Below are positions 30,854 to 41,032 of a stretch of 64,000 bases of DNA, in pieces. How positions within the stretch are numbered: the stretch's first letter is position 1; each line of letters starts with the position of its first letter. The stretch comes from Lentzea sp. NEAU-D7 (GTDB lineage Bacteria; Actinomycetota; Actinomycetes; Mycobacteriales; Pseudonocardiaceae). The stretch is taken from assembly GCF_026242055.1 (NCBI RefSeq), contig NZ_JAPJDL010000010.1:62001-126000 (forward strand). Reading direction: 5' to 3'. The notes below the pieces were generated by a model. That model was not told the DNA's origin. It did not search any database and saw only the letters and a program-made list of their open reading frames with translations. The translations under genes and the position numbers were made by a program.

Positions 30854-31948
30854 ATGTTCACCTCGCGGCCGGCGTTCTGGGTGTCGCCGGTGATGTGTGC
30901 CGCCGTGCTGGTCGCGGGGGTGTACGCCTCGGTGTCCGGGCTCGGTGACACGGACGTGCCGTTGCTGGTCGGTGGCCTGATGGTGCTGGCGGCTTTCGAC
31001 CTGGGCGAGTTCCGGCGGTATCCGGTGCGCACGCCCAAGCGCGTTGCGGTGGTGTTGCTGGCCTTGCGGGCCCTGCTGTACGTGGGACTGGCCTATGTGG
31101 ACGGTTCTGGGCTGGCTCGGCTTTTGTTGTTGCTGTTGCCGTTCACGGCCTACTTCGCGTTCGGGCGGGGTGTGGCGGTCGTGCTGGCGGTGGTGTGTCT
31201 CGCTGTGGCCGTGGTGAGCACGCCGGGCTGGTACGCCCACGTCGAGCAGGTGTCGGACCTGGTGATGTTCGTCGTGGGGATGGTCCTCACGATCACGATG
31301 GCCGCGGTGGCGGTGCGGGAGCGCGACGGGCGGATTCGGTTGCAGGAGTCGCATCGGACTGTCGCGGAGCTGTCGGCCGCCGCGGAACGGGCTCGGGTCG
31401 CCAGGGACCTGCACGACGACCTCGGGCACCACCTCACGGCCATCGTCGTGTTGCTGGAGAAGGCGGCCGCGTTCCACGAGCGCGAACCCGGTACGGCGAA
31501 GGCCGCGGTGCTGGACGCCGAACGGTCGGCGCGGCGGGCGCTGGGCGAGGTGCGCGAGTCGGTGCGGTCGCTGCGGTCGTTCCACCTGCCGGCCGCACTG
31601 GACGAGCTGGTCGCGGGGCAGGGCGACGTGACGCTGACGGTCAGCGGTTCGCCCGAGGAGCACGGGACCGGTGCGCTGCACGCGTTGTACCGGGCGGCGC
31701 AGGAGGGCATCACGAACGCGCGCAGGCACGCCTGCGCCACGCACATCTCCGTCGCGGTCGAGTTCGACGCCGAGCGGGCGCGGTTGACCGTGGCCGATGA
31801 TGGACGCGGCACGGGTGCGGCGGCGGAGGGGTTCGGGTTGCTCGGGATGCGGGAACGGGTCGCGCTGGCCGGTGGGCGGGTCGACCTCGCCAGCACGGCG
31901 GCGGGCACGCGGCTGACCGTCACGATCCCCGTCGCGGGGATCGCGTGA
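30854..31948 (+). CDS. NarL-type sensor histidine kinase
   Basis: 364 residues from ATG 30854. The N-terminal 150 residues form about five membrane segments (SPVMCAAVLVAGVYASVSG; LLLLLPFTAYFAFG; VVLAVVCLAVAVV). The HisKA_3 dimerisation box is ERARVARDLHDDLGHHLTAI with the phospho-His near residue 187. The ATPase has LTVADDGRGTGAAAEGFGLL and GMRERVALAGG. It overlaps the response regulator start by four bases. The ligand is unknown. The membrane sensor is like that of LiaS/DesK-type envelope or lipid sensors. Confidence 0.88.
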   Translation: MFTSRPAFWVSPVMCAAVLVAGVYASVSGLGDTDVPLLVGGLMVLAAFDLGEFRRYPVRTPKRVAVVLLALRALLYVGLAYVDGSGLARLLLLLLPFTAYFAFGRGVAVVLAVVCLAVAVVSTPGWYAHVEQVSDLVMFVVGMVLTITMAAVAVRERDGRIRLQESHRTVAELSAAAERARVARDLHDDLGHHLTAIVVLLEKAAAFHEREPGTAKAAVLDAERSARRALGEVRESVRSLRSFHLPAALDELVAGQGDVTLTVSGSPEEHGTGALHALYRAAQEGITNARRHACATHISVAVEFDAERARLTVADDGRGTGAAAEGFGLLGMRERVALAGGRVDLASTAAGTRLTVTIPVAGIA

Positions 31949-32568
31949 CGCGCGTGCTGGTCGTCGACGACCAGCGGCTGATCCGGGAGGGCATCGCGTC
32001 GTTGCTGGGACTGCAGCCCGGCATCGAGGTCGTCGGCGTCGCGGCGGACGGGCACGAGGCCGTGGAGCGGGCCGTGGCGCTGGCGCCGGACGTCGTGCTG
32101 ATGGACGTGCGGATGCCCGGGCTCGACGGGGTCGAGGCGGTGGCGGTGCTGCGCCGGCGGGCACCCGGCTGCAAGGTCGTCATGCTGACCACGTTCGACG
32201 ACGAGGACTACGTGGTGCGCTCGCTGCGCGCGGGGGCGACCGGGTACCTGCTCAAGGACCTGCCGTCGCAGGAGCTGGCGGCGGCGGTCAGGCTGGCCGC
32301 GGCGGGCGTGGCCCAGTTCGACCCGGCCGCGGCGGCCCGGCTGGCGGCGGTGCTGGACCGGTCGGACACCCGGCGCGAACCGCTCACCGTGCGCGAGGTC
32401 GAGGTGCTGCGGCTGGTCGCCGCCGGGGCCACGAACAAGGAGATCGCCGAGCGCCTGCACCTGTCGGAGGGCACGGTGAAGAACCACATCTCGCGCATTC
32501 TCGGGCGGCTCGGGTTGCGCGACCGCACGCAGGCCGCGCTCTATGCCCAGTCGAATGGACTTGTGTAA
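31945..32568 (+). CDS. NarL/LuxR-type response regulator
   Basis: 207 residues from GTG 31945, overlapping the kinase stop. The receiver contains VLVVDDQRLIREGIASLLGL and phospho-acceptor Asp54 in VVLMDVRMPG, with the switch Lys in YLLKDLPSQEL. The C-terminal LuxR helix-turn-helix is LTVREVEVLRLVAAGATNKE, followed by IAERLHLSEGTVKNHISRIL. It is the partner of the adjoining kinase and will act as a promoter-binding activator or repressor. Targets are not visible, although the membrane protein at 30285 is a natural candidate. Confidence 0.9.
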   Translation: MTRVLVVDDQRLIREGIASLLGLQPGIEVVGVAADGHEAVERAVALAPDVVLMDVRMPGLDGVEAVAVLRRRAPGCKVVMLTTFDDEDYVVRSLRAGATGYLLKDLPSQELAAAVRLAAAGVAQFDPAAAARLAAVLDRSDTRREPLTVREVEVLRLVAAGATNKEIAERLHLSEGTVKNHISRILGRLGLRDRTQAALYAQSNGLV

Positions 32569-32600
32569 CGAGGTGTGGCGGCGGCCGCGATGTGGCGGCC

Positions 32601-33296
32601 ATGACCGTTTCCAAGCAGCTGTCGAAGGAAACCGCGATCGCTGCCGGTTTCCTGCTGGTCCTGTCCGCGTGCGGCGCGCAGGCGCCGACCAAGCTCGCGG
32701 CCGGCTCTTCCACCACGACCACGACCACCACCACGTCCACCACGACGACGACCACTCCTCCGCCGGTGACCGTGGAGTCCGTCGTGGACGGTCGCACGGT
32801 GGTGTTGTCCAACGGTGCCAAGCTGGTGGTGTCCGGACTCGCCCAGCCCGGTGAGTGCTGGGCCGCGTCGGCGGTCGAGTTCGCGACGAAGACGCTGGTG
32901 GGCAAGCCCGTCCAGGTCGTCGCGTCGCAGCTGCTGCTGGCCGGCGGTGAGGACTACGCGGTGCTCGCGGCCGGTCAGGGCGTCGCTCGCGCGATCGCCG
33001 GGGCGGACGCGGCGGTCCAGGTCGCGGAGACGGCCGCCAAGCAGGCATCTCTGGGGTTCTGGGGCCCGTCGTGCGGCGGGCTCGACGTGAAACCCGCACC
33101 CGTCGCGCCGAGAACCGTTGCGCCGCAACCCGTTGTACCGCAGCCGGTCGTGCCGCAGCCGGCACCCGAGCCGCCCGCCGCGTACTACGCCAACTGCTCT
33201 GCCGCGAAAGCCGCCGGTGCGGCACCGCTCTACCGCGGGCAGCCCGGCTACCGGTCGGCCCTCGACCGGGACAACGACGGGGTGGCCTGCGAGTAG
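32601..33296 (+). CDS. Lipoprotein with poly-Thr linker, nuclease-like and excalibur domains
   Basis: 231 residues from ATG 32601. A lipoprotein signal ends LLVLSACG (lipobox LSAC, Cys near residue 24). A low-complexity Thr linker follows, then a short SNase-like part (VTVESVVDGRTVVLSNGAKL, SGLAQPGECWAAS), a Pro/Val/Gln repeat (VPQP), and a C-terminal excalibur domain (YYANCSAAKAAGAAPLYRGQ, then DRDNDGVACE) with its Asp-rich calcium motif. The SNase domain lacks obvious Arg/Glu catalytic residues in the usual spacing, so it may be only a binding module. It is anchored outside the cell. Confidence 0.75.
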   Translation: MTVSKQLSKETAIAAGFLLVLSACGAQAPTKLAAGSSTTTTTTTTSTTTTTTPPPVTVESVVDGRTVVLSNGAKLVVSGLAQPGECWAASAVEFATKTLVGKPVQVVASQLLLAGGEDYAVLAAGQGVARAIAGADAAVQVAETAAKQASLGFWGPSCGGLDVKPAPVAPRTVAPQPVVPQPVVPQPAPEPPAAYYANCSAAKAAGAAPLYRGQPGYRSALDRDNDGVACE

Positions 33297-33432
33297 CGCA
33301 CGAGCTCCGGTGCGCCCTGACAGATCGGTGGCTGCGCGTGTCAGCGGAATGTCAGCGCTGCTCGGAATTCTCTGACCCAACGAAGCTTCCCCTGCACAGG
33401 CCGGGGAGCCTGTGGAGTGAAAAGGGTCAAAC

Positions 33433-34299
33433 GTGCTGAAGAAACTCACTTTCGTGGCATTGATGGGGGCGCTCGTCGGCGCGTCCTTCGGCGCCGGTGT
33501 CGCCAACGCGGCGACCGACCGCAACGGGTCCTGCGAGTCGGGCGAGTTCTGCCTGTACTACAACAGCGACAACGAGGGCTCGGTGTCCGACTTCGCGGGC
33601 TCGGTCGCCGACTACGGCGACTCGCAGCCGAGCTGCTACGACTTCAAGAGCGCGGGCAACGGCCAGGGCGTGTGCGTCAAGAACAACGCCGCGTCGGTCT
33701 GGAACCGCTCCACCAAGGCCGTCACGGTCTTCTACAACAGCAACTACGGTGGCGCGAAGCAGACGTTCGCGGCCGGCGCCAAGGGCAACCTCAAGACCGA
33801 GCTGAAGAACGAGAACGCTTCCCACCGCATCGGTGACGCCGGTGGCGACCCGGACCCGTCGCCGGGCGTGTATCCCGCGCCGGAGACCAACCCGCACCCG
33901 TCCGCGACGGCGCGGGCGCCCCAGGCCACCAAGCGCACGCAGTTCATCGACGACCAGATCGCCTCCAAGACCGGCGAGAAGCAGTGCTGGGTGGGCGACT
34001 ACCGCAGCTACGAGTCGTCGACGAGCAACCACAACACCGGCAACGCGCTCGACTGCACCATCTCGAACGCGATCGGCACCTACCCGACCGAGGCGCAGAA
34101 GGCCCAGGGCTGGAAGCTGGCCTACTGGCTGCAGAAGCACGCGTCCAAGCTGGACGTCCGCTACGTGATCTGGCAGGGCAAGATCTGGAGCGTCGCCCGT
34201 GCGTCCGAGGGCTGGCGCACCTACAACGGCGGCAGCGGCGTGACCAACGGTCACTACGACCACGTCCACGTCTCCGTCCAGAACCCGCACGGCGACTGA
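33433..34299 (+). CDS. Secreted peptidase-inhibitor I36-like protein with extra C-terminal domain
   Basis: 288 residues from GTG 33433. A signal peptide ends with FGAGVANAATD, cleaved after about residue 27. The first domain (GSCESGEFCLYYNSDNEGSV, SCYDFKSAGNGQGVCVKNNA, VTVFYNSNYGGAKQTF) is the crystallin-like inhibitor I36 fold. A disordered Pro linker leads to a second domain with KQCWVGDYRSYESSTSNHNT, ALDCTISNAIGTYPTEAQKA, and an end GHYDHVHVSV that recalls D-Ala-D-Ala carboxypeptidase-like (VanY-type) proteins. It is exported; a role in envelope or protease protection is likely but unproven. Confidence 0.75.
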   Translation: MLKKLTFVALMGALVGASFGAGVANAATDRNGSCESGEFCLYYNSDNEGSVSDFAGSVADYGDSQPSCYDFKSAGNGQGVCVKNNAASVWNRSTKAVTVFYNSNYGGAKQTFAAGAKGNLKTELKNENASHRIGDAGGDPDPSPGVYPAPETNPHPSATARAPQATKRTQFIDDQIASKTGEKQCWVGDYRSYESSTSNHNTGNALDCTISNAIGTYPTEAQKAQGWKLAYWLQKHASKLDVRYVIWQGKIWSVARASEGWRTYNGGSGVTNGHYDHVHVSVQNPHGD

Positions 34300-34313
34300 T
34301 CTGATCCGTTGAA

Positions 34314-34345
34314 GAAGGCGAGCGCACACCCGTGCGCTCGCCTTC
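34314..34345. terminator. 14-bp-stem terminator between convergent genes
   Basis: GAAGGCGAGCGCAC (34314-34327) pairs exactly with 34332-34345 around an ACCC loop. It lies between the end of the I36-like gene and the end of the PucR-type regulator, and so can serve both strands. Confidence 0.85.
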
Positions 34346-34353
34346 CCGGCGTT

Positions 34354-35634
34354 TCAGGACCTCAGGTCGTGGACGATCAACGACGCCGAGAGCAGCCGGA
34401 TGTCGGTGGGGTCGGCCGGGTTGTACCCGGTGAGCTCGGCGACGCGGCGCAGGCGGTAGTTGAGAGTGTTGCGGTGCAGGTGCAGTTCGTCCGCCGTGCG
34501 GTGGCGGTTGTGGTCGCTGTTGATGAACGTCCGCAGCGTGTGCACCAGGTCGGGGTGCTCGGAGAGCCGGTCCATCACGCGTGCCAAGCGCTTGCGGCCG
34601 GGGCCGGGACGGCACAGCTGGTACTCGAGCAGCACGTCGTCGAGGACGTACGCGCCGGGCTGCCGGCCGAGGCGCTGGGCGAGCTCGGCGATGTCGGCGG
34701 CCTGCCGGGCCGCCGCGGGGATGTCCTCGCGGCTCTCCGCCGCCGCGATCCCGCCGATCAGGCCGGTGCCGGCGGCGGTGAGCAGGGTGCGGACCAGGTC
34801 GGCGGCGTCCTCCAGTTCCTGGTCGAGGCCTTCCTCGGTCGTCGGCAACAGCACCGTGCCGCCGTCGTGGTCCAACGCGGACAGGGCGTGTTTGGGCAGT
34901 TCGGCTCGTAGCCGCCGCACGAGCCCGTGAACGGCGAGCCGAGCGTCGGCACCATCGGCCACCGGCGGTGCCTCGACGCGCACGGCGACAACGACGTGGT
35001 GACTGGACAGTTCCAGCCCGATCCGTTCGGCGAGCGGCTCGGCCTCCCGGCCGGTCAGCAGGGCCGCGACCAGCGCGCGACCGGCTTCGCGGCGTTCGGC
35101 GTGCAGGGCCTGCTGCTCGGCGAGGTACGACCCGGCCACGGCCGGCACCGCGACGCTGAGGTACCGCAGCAGCGCCGGCACCGTCGCCAGCAGGTCCGGT
35201 ATCTCGTCCGGCTCGGCGACGGCGGCCATCGCCTCCCAGCCCACGGTCGCCGCGACGTGGTAGGTGCTGAGCACGATGTCGAGCGGAACGCCCTGCTGGG
35301 CCCGCCGCACCGCCGTGGCGATCTGCATGTCCAGCTCCTCGGGCGCGGGCGGGCGCTGTTCGCGCAGCGCGCGCAGGAAGACCTGCAGGTGACGGGTCAC
35401 CGCCTCGGTGATCTCGCGGTCGACCAGCTGGTGCGGCAGCTGCCGGTACGTCGCGGATCGGGCGAAGAACGCCTCCAGCACCTTCTCGGCGATGTGCGGG
35501 ATCTGGGTCGCGGCACGGTCGTAGAGCGGCGAGGCGGGATCAGGGGCGGGGATGTCGACCACCGCCAGAGGCTTGCGCATCAGCCGGTCGCAGGCGATAG
35601 CCCGATCGAGTCCTTCTCGGCTGGTTGTCTGCAC
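34354..35634 (-). CDS. PucR/CdaR-type transcriptional regulator
   Basis: 426 residues from GTG 35634. An N-terminal sensory region (ATQIPHIAEKVLEAFFARS, YRQLPHQLVDREITEAVTRH) is followed by a GGDEF-like middle domain (SSHHVVVAVRVEAPP and LLLPTTEEGLD, LIGGIAAAESREDIPAAARQ). The C-terminal helix-turn-helix is HRTADELHLHRNTLNYRLRR with VAELTGYNP, the PucR/CdaR signature. Such regulators control purine, sugar-acid or amino-acid genes. Its closest neighbour, the divergent gene at 35735, gives no clue to the target. Confidence 0.85.
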   Translation of the reverse strand: MQTTSREGLDRAIACDRLMRKPLAVVDIPAPDPASPLYDRAATQIPHIAEKVLEAFFARSATYRQLPHQLVDREITEAVTRHLQVFLRALREQRPPAPEELDMQIATAVRRAQQGVPLDIVLSTYHVAATVGWEAMAAVAEPDEIPDLLATVPALLRYLSVAVPAVAGSYLAEQQALHAERREAGRALVAALLTGREAEPLAERIGLELSSHHVVVAVRVEAPPVADGADARLAVHGLVRRLRAELPKHALSALDHDGGTVLLPTTEEGLDQELEDAADLVRTLLTAAGTGLIGGIAAAESREDIPAAARQAADIAELAQRLGRQPGAYVLDDVLLEYQLCRPGPGRKRLARVMDRLSEHPDLVHTLRTFINSDHNRHRTADELHLHRNTLNYRLRRVAELTGYNPADPTDIRLLSASLIVHDLRS

Positions 35635-35734
35635 GAAAGAGGGACCCTCGCGTTGTGCACGTGCCTCAAAGATTTGACCCTATCGAGTGACGGAGGGTGA
35701 GGACGGCCGCCGTTCACAGCCACAATCGGGCGTT

Positions 35735-36058
35735 GTGAGCAGCGTCGAAGAATGCATGAAGTTGTTGCTGCGCAGCGGGTTCCGTCGGACGGTCGTGCGT
35801 GACCACTTCACGTGCGTCAACGCGGTGATGTTCAGGCGTGTGTGGCGTGGCACCAACGAGACGGTGCTGGCGTACTCGGAGTCGGAGGCCCTGGCCTATC
35901 GCGTGGCGGAGGGTGACGCGGACCCCTCGGACCCGTTCGTCGTCGACCCCGATCTGACCGAGTGGCAGTGCGGGGGTGAGTTCCTGGACGTCGCGGGGCA
36001 GCTGCTGGAGTTACCGGCGGCGCCGGGGCACTCGGTCTTCCGGAGTTCCGGTGGGTGA
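35735..36058 (+). CDS. Unknown small protein
   Basis: 107 residues from GTG 35735; an ATG seven codons later is the alternative. No clear ribosome site. The sequence MKLLLRSGFRRTVVRDHFTC, VWRGTNETVLAYSESEALAY and VDPDLTEWQCGGEFLDVAGQ suggests a soluble alpha/beta protein with two cysteines. It is conserved-looking but I do not recognise it. It lies divergent from the PucR-type regulator and 55 bases ahead of the NYN-domain gene, with which it may be cotranscribed. Confidence 0.5.
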   Translation: MSSVEECMKLLLRSGFRRTVVRDHFTCVNAVMFRRVWRGTNETVLAYSESEALAYRVAEGDADPSDPFVVDPDLTEWQCGGEFLDVAGQLLELPAAPGHSVFRSSGG

Positions 36059-36113
36059 CCCGCGCCCGCGGACGAGCTGAAACGGCCCCGGCCGGAAGTA
36101 GTAATCTCGTCGT

Positions 36114-36956
36114 GTGGGTGAGACCGTCCGGATCGGAGTGTTCTACGACGGCACGTGGTTCGCCTACCTGAGCGACTTCTACGCGACCGCGCATCCCAGG
36201 GGAGCGCGCGTCTCCCTCGACGGCCTGCACGACGCGTTGCGCTGGTACGTCCACAACGAGACGGGTCGTCCGCTGGACGAGTGCGTGGTCGCGGAGGCTC
36301 ACTACGTGCGCGGTCGCATCGACACGCCCGCCGAGTCCTTCGACCGGGTGCTGGCCGCGGCCGGCATCACGCGGCACGACCTTCCGCTGCACAACGGCAA
36401 GGAGAAGGGTGTCGACGTCCTGCTCGCGCTGGAGGCGTGGGACCGGGCGACGACCGTGCCGCTGCAGTGGGTCGTGCTGCTGACCGGTGACTCGGACTTC
36501 GCCCCGCTCGCGGAACGGCTGACGGCACGGGGCGTGCACGTGATCGTGCCGGTGGTCGACATCAAGACGGTCCAGGCGCCGCCCGCCTGGACTCCGCGCA
36601 CCGCCGCCCCGCTGAGGGCCGCCACGCACTTCACCCCCGGCTTCGACGAGCTGTTCGCGCCCGGAGACCAGGCCGACTACCCGCTGCGGCGCGCGTTCGT
36701 GCGGTCGTCGCAGGTGGTGGCGTCGCCGGTCGGGGCGCCGCGCGGACGACGGAGGGGCACCGTGGCCACGTGGAAGACCGGTCAGGCGCACGGGTTCATC
36801 ACGGACACGCGCGGCGGGTCGTGGTTCGTCTCGCGTGACGAGCTGCCGGCGGGGCTCACGCTGCTGCTGGCGGGCACGCCGGTGTCGTTCACCGGCTCGC
36901 CCGCGCCGATGCCCGGCCGCAAGTACCCGAGGGCGCAGGCCGTCCGGCCCGAATGA
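36114..36956 (+). CDS. NYN/LabA-like protein with C-terminal cold-shock-like domain
   Basis: 280 residues from GTG 36114. The N-terminal NYN (PIN-like) domain has VRIGVFYDGTWFAYL with the first Asp, KEKGVDVLLALEAWD with the second, and LLTGDSDFAPLAERL with the SDF acid pair, the expected ribonuclease acids. The C-terminal 70 residues read GTVATWKTGQAHGFITDTRG and WFVSRDELP, the outline of a cold-shock/OB domain. The combination suggests an RNA-cleaving enzyme that carries its own RNA-binding module. It is followed by an unrelated ABC operon. Confidence 0.75.
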   Translation: MGETVRIGVFYDGTWFAYLSDFYATAHPRGARVSLDGLHDALRWYVHNETGRPLDECVVAEAHYVRGRIDTPAESFDRVLAAAGITRHDLPLHNGKEKGVDVLLALEAWDRATTVPLQWVVLLTGDSDFAPLAERLTARGVHVIVPVVDIKTVQAPPAWTPRTAAPLRAATHFTPGFDELFAPGDQADYPLRRAFVRSSQVVASPVGAPRGRRRGTVATWKTGQAHGFITDTRGGSWFVSRDELPAGLTLLLAGTPVSFTGSPAPMPGRKYPRAQAVRPE

Positions 36957-37026
36957 CTTTTGTCATCCCGAGGTCGTGACGCCGCCTCACTACTGACGAG
37001 AGCCGCTTCCGAGCAGGCTCGACGCC

Positions 37027-37917
37027 ATGGAAACGGTGCTCGGAGTACGAGGGGCGCGGCACCACTACGGTGCCACGCAGGCGCTGGACGGCGTTGATCT
37101 CGACGTCGGCGCGGGGGAGTGCGTGGCACTGCTCGGGCCGAACGGCGCGGGCAAGACGACGCTGGTGAACCAGGTGATCGGGCTGCTGCCCGCCCAGGCC
37201 GGTTCGGTGCGCGTGTGCGGTGGCGACCCCCGCGTCGCGTCTACCCGCCGGCGGCTCGGGGTGGTGCACCAGTCGCTCGGGTTCCCGACCACGCTGAAGG
37301 TGTCCGAGCTGGTCGTCGGAGCCGCGGTGCGCGCGGGCAGGCCCCGTGCCGCGGCCGGACCGGTGATGGCCGAGCTCGACCTGACCGAGCTGGCCGGGCG
37401 GCGCGCGGCGAAGCTCTCCGGAGGCCAGAAGCAACGGCTGCAGCTCGCCATGGCCCTGGTCGCCGATCCGGCGCTCCTGGTGCTGGACGAACCGACCGCC
37501 GGGCTGGACGTGCCCGCCCGCAGGCGGTTCTGGCGGATCCTCGCCGAACGGCGCGAGCGCGGGGCCGCCGTCCTGCTCACCACGCACCTCATCGAGGAGT
37601 CCTCGGCCGTCGCCGATCGCGTCGTCGTGCTCGACCGTGGCCGGGTGCTCGCCGAGGGCACACCGGCGGAGCTGGTCGCGCGGCTGCCCGACCGCACGGT
37701 GATCGCCCGGACGGCCCTCGGCTTGGAGCGCCTCCAAGCGCTGCCGGGTGTCGTGTCGCTGCGCGCCGACGGCGAGCACGTTCGTCTCGGCACGCGTGCG
37801 CCGGAGGCGTTGTTGCGGGTGCTGCTCGCGGAGGACTCCGGCCTGAGCGACCTGCGGGTCGAGGGTGCCGGGCTGGAAGAGGCAGTGGCGGGTCTGATCG
37901 AGAGGGGTGCGGCGTGA
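37027..37917 (+). CDS. ABC-2 type exporter, ATP-binding subunit
   Basis: 296 residues from ATG 37027. Walker A is GPNGAGKTT, the Q-loop follows with GVVHQSLGFP, the signature is LSGGQKQRLQLAM, and Walker B is LLVLDEPTAGLD. The last 80 residues form an extra domain as in DrrA-like drug or lipid exporters. It overlaps the permease start by four bases, and the kinase/regulator pair follows. The whole arrangement resembles DesK/DesR- or Lia-type systems where the two-component pair controls the transporter. Confidence 0.9.
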   Translation: METVLGVRGARHHYGATQALDGVDLDVGAGECVALLGPNGAGKTTLVNQVIGLLPAQAGSVRVCGGDPRVASTRRRLGVVHQSLGFPTTLKVSELVVGAAVRAGRPRAAAGPVMAELDLTELAGRRAAKLSGGQKQRLQLAMALVADPALLVLDEPTAGLDVPARRRFWRILAERRERGAAVLLTTHLIEESSAVADRVVVLDRGRVLAEGTPAELVARLPDRTVIARTALGLERLQALPGVVSLRADGEHVRLGTRAPEALLRVLLAEDSGLSDLRVEGAGLEEAVAGLIERGAA

Positions 37918-38659
37918 CCGTGCACAGTTCCGGGAAGGTCTTCGGCGTGGAGCTCGCGGACGAGCTGAGGGGTGTCGTCCGCGAACCGGCCGCCCTGTTC
38001 TTCTCGATCATCATGCCGGTGGGGTTCTTCGCGCTCTTCGTGTCGCTGTTCGGGAAGTTCAGCGCCGGAGGGGTGTCCGCGGGCACCACGATGATCGCCA
38101 CGTTCGGAGCGTTCGGCGTGATCTCGGTGGTGCTGATGAACCCCGGTATCGGCGTCGCGTCCGACCGGGAGCGCGGGTGGCTGCGGGCGAAGCAGGTGTC
38201 GGCGGTGCCGATCGGCGTGACGCTCGCGGCGAAGGTGGTGGCGGCACTGCCCTACGCGGCCGGGGTGCTCGTCGCGATGACGGCGACCGCGGCCGTCACC
38301 GGTTCGCTGACGGCGCCGTTGCCCGCGCTGCTGCGGCTTCTCGTCGTGCTGGTGCTCGGCTCGCTGCCGTTCGCGTTGCTGAGCCTCGCGATCGGCTTCC
38401 AGGTCGGCGCGGGCGCCGCGGCCGCCGTGCTCAACGCGATCCTCATCCCCGCGTCCGTCCTTTCCGGACTGTGGATGCCGCTGGAGATCATGCCCGCGTT
38501 CTTCGCCGACGTCGCGCGGTTCCTGCCGACCTACCACCTGTCGGAGCTCGCGCGGGCCCAGCTGACCGGGGGGCCCGTGGTCGTGCACGTGCTCGTGCTG
38601 CTGGGCTTCGCGCTGGTGGCTGCGCTGCTCGCGGCCGTGTCGTATCGTCATGCGCGGTC

Positions 38660-38663
<4 letters not shown>
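37914..38663 (+). CDS. ABC-2 type transporter permease
   Basis: 249 residues from GTG 37914. Six membrane segments are visible: FFSIIMPVGFFALFVSLFG, TMIATFGAFGVISVVL, LAAKVVAALPYAAGVLVAMT, LLRLLVVLVLGSLPFALLSL, AAAVLNAILIPASVLSGLWM and VHVLVLLGFALVAALLAAV. The region before the last helix has MPLEIMPAFFADVARFLPTY, the usual ABC-2 membrane motif. It forms the transporter with the preceding ATPase. Substrate unknown; peptides, lipids or antibiotics are typical. Confidence 0.88.
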
Positions 38664-39720
<1,057 letters not shown>

Positions 39721-39724
<4 letters not shown>

Positions 39725-40323
39725 TCAGGGTCGTGCTGGCGGAGGACCAGGCGATGGTGCGCGGCGCGTTCGCCCAGCTGCTCGACCTGCAGCCCGACGT
39801 CACGGTCGTCGCGACCGCGGGGGACGGCGACGAGGCGCTCGCGGCCGTCGCGGAACACCGGCCCGACGTGCTGCTGACCGACATCGAGATGCCCGGCCGG
39901 ACGGGACTGGACGTCGCACAGGCGCTGAGCGAGCGCGGCGACCCCACCCGCGTCCTGATCATCACGACCTTCGCCCGCAGCGGATACCTGAGGCGCGCGA
40001 TGGACGCCGGAGTCGCCGGGTACGTGCTGAAGGACGCGCCGATCGCGGACCTCGTCTCGGCACTGCGCCGCGTGCACGCCGGCGAACGCGTCGTCGCCGC
40101 CGAGCTCGCGATGGCCGCGTGGGACAGCGCCGATCCCCTGACACCGCGCGAACGCGAGCTGCTGCGGGAGGTCACGACGGGCGCGAGCAACGCCGACATC
40201 GCGGCCCGGCTCAACCTGGCCGAGGGGACGGTCCGCAACTACCTGTCGACCGCGATGGCGAAACTGGGCGCGCGCAACCGGTCCGAGGCGGCCGGCACCG
40301 CGCGCGAACGGGGCTGGCTCTAA
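39721..40323 (+). CDS. NarL/DesR-type response regulator
   Basis: 200 residues from GTG 39721, overlapping the kinase stop by four bases. Receiver: IRVVLAEDQAMVRGAFAQLL, phospho-acceptor Asp in VLLTDIEMPGRTGLD, and YVLKDAPIADL with the conserved Lys. LuxR helix-turn-helix: LTPRERELLREVTTGASNAD, with LAEGTVRNYLSTAMAKLG. It likely controls the ABC operon upstream. Its 3' end overlaps the AlkD-like gene on the other strand by four bases. Confidence 0.9.
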
Positions 40324-40985
40324 CCCTTGCGCCGCACCATCTCGCCGATCCACACCGGCGCGAACGGCGACGTGCAGCCCGGCGGCGTCGGGTAGTCCTT
40401 GAGGACCTCCAGGCGTTCGCCGATCTCGATCGCGCGGGCGCGCAGCGAGGGGTGCTCGATCCCGATCTGCGCCAGGCAGTGGTTCATCGCCCACTGGAGT
40501 CGTCGCGGGGCGTCCTTCATGTCCTTCTCGACGACGTCCAGGAGGCCGTCGAGGTCCAGGTCCTCCGGCTTCTTCGCCACCCGGTCGACGGTGAGCGCCC
40601 AGCCCGCGCTCGCGACCACCGGGTCCGGGTCGGAGAACCACAGCACGCGCAGTTCCTCGGCGTGCGGGCTCTTCTTGACGACGTAGTTCACGAGCCAGTC
40701 GTGCACCTTGGGGCGCCTCGCCTCGCGCAGCACGGTGTCGAGCTCGTCGCGTCCGAACGCCTTGGGCCGGCAGATCAGCAACGCCAGCAGCCGGGCCGCG
40801 GTGTCGCCCGTCGCCCACAGCTCGAGCGCGAGGTCCTGCCGGGTCTTGAGGCGCTTCGCGATCGCGCGGAGCTTGCCGAGGTTCACGCCGTGGTCGTCGC
40901 CGTGCTTCTCGTTCACAGCGCGCGCCTTCGGGTCTTCGAGCGCGGCCAGTTCGGCCATCAGCCCGGCCACCGTGTCGTCCGCCAC
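40320..40985 (-). CDS. DNA alkylation repair protein, AlkD-like HEAT repeats
   Basis: 221 residues from GTG 40985. It begins ADDTVAGLMAELAALEDPKA and has the HEAT-like layout with GVNLGKLRAIAKRLKTRQDL, ALELWATGDTAARLLALLIC, LVNYVVKKSPHAEELRVLWF and VVASAGWALTVDRVAKKPED. The C-terminal part includes LQWAMNHCLAQIGIEHPSLR. This is the AlkD-type glycosylase family without a base-flipping pocket. It would excise N3- or N7-alkylated bases. It stands alone and converges on the two-component operon. Confidence 0.8.
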   Translation of the reverse strand: MADDTVAGLMAELAALEDPKARAVNEKHGDDHGVNLGKLRAIAKRLKTRQDLALELWATGDTAARLLALLICRPKAFGRDELDTVLREARRPKVHDWLVNYVVKKSPHAEELRVLWFSDPDPVVASAGWALTVDRVAKKPEDLDLDGLLDVVEKDMKDAPRRLQWAMNHCLAQIGIEHPSLRARAIEIGERLEVLKDYPTPPGCTSPFAPVWIGEMVRRKG

Positions 40986-41032
40986 CGCTCGCCCTCCCGT
41001 TCGCCAGCCGACAGCTTACGAGCCGGCACCCC

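Noticed and set aside
32601..33296. Active secreted nuclease
   Set aside because: Only a short SNase-like segment is present and the usual catalytic Arg/Glu set is not evident, so activity is not claimed.
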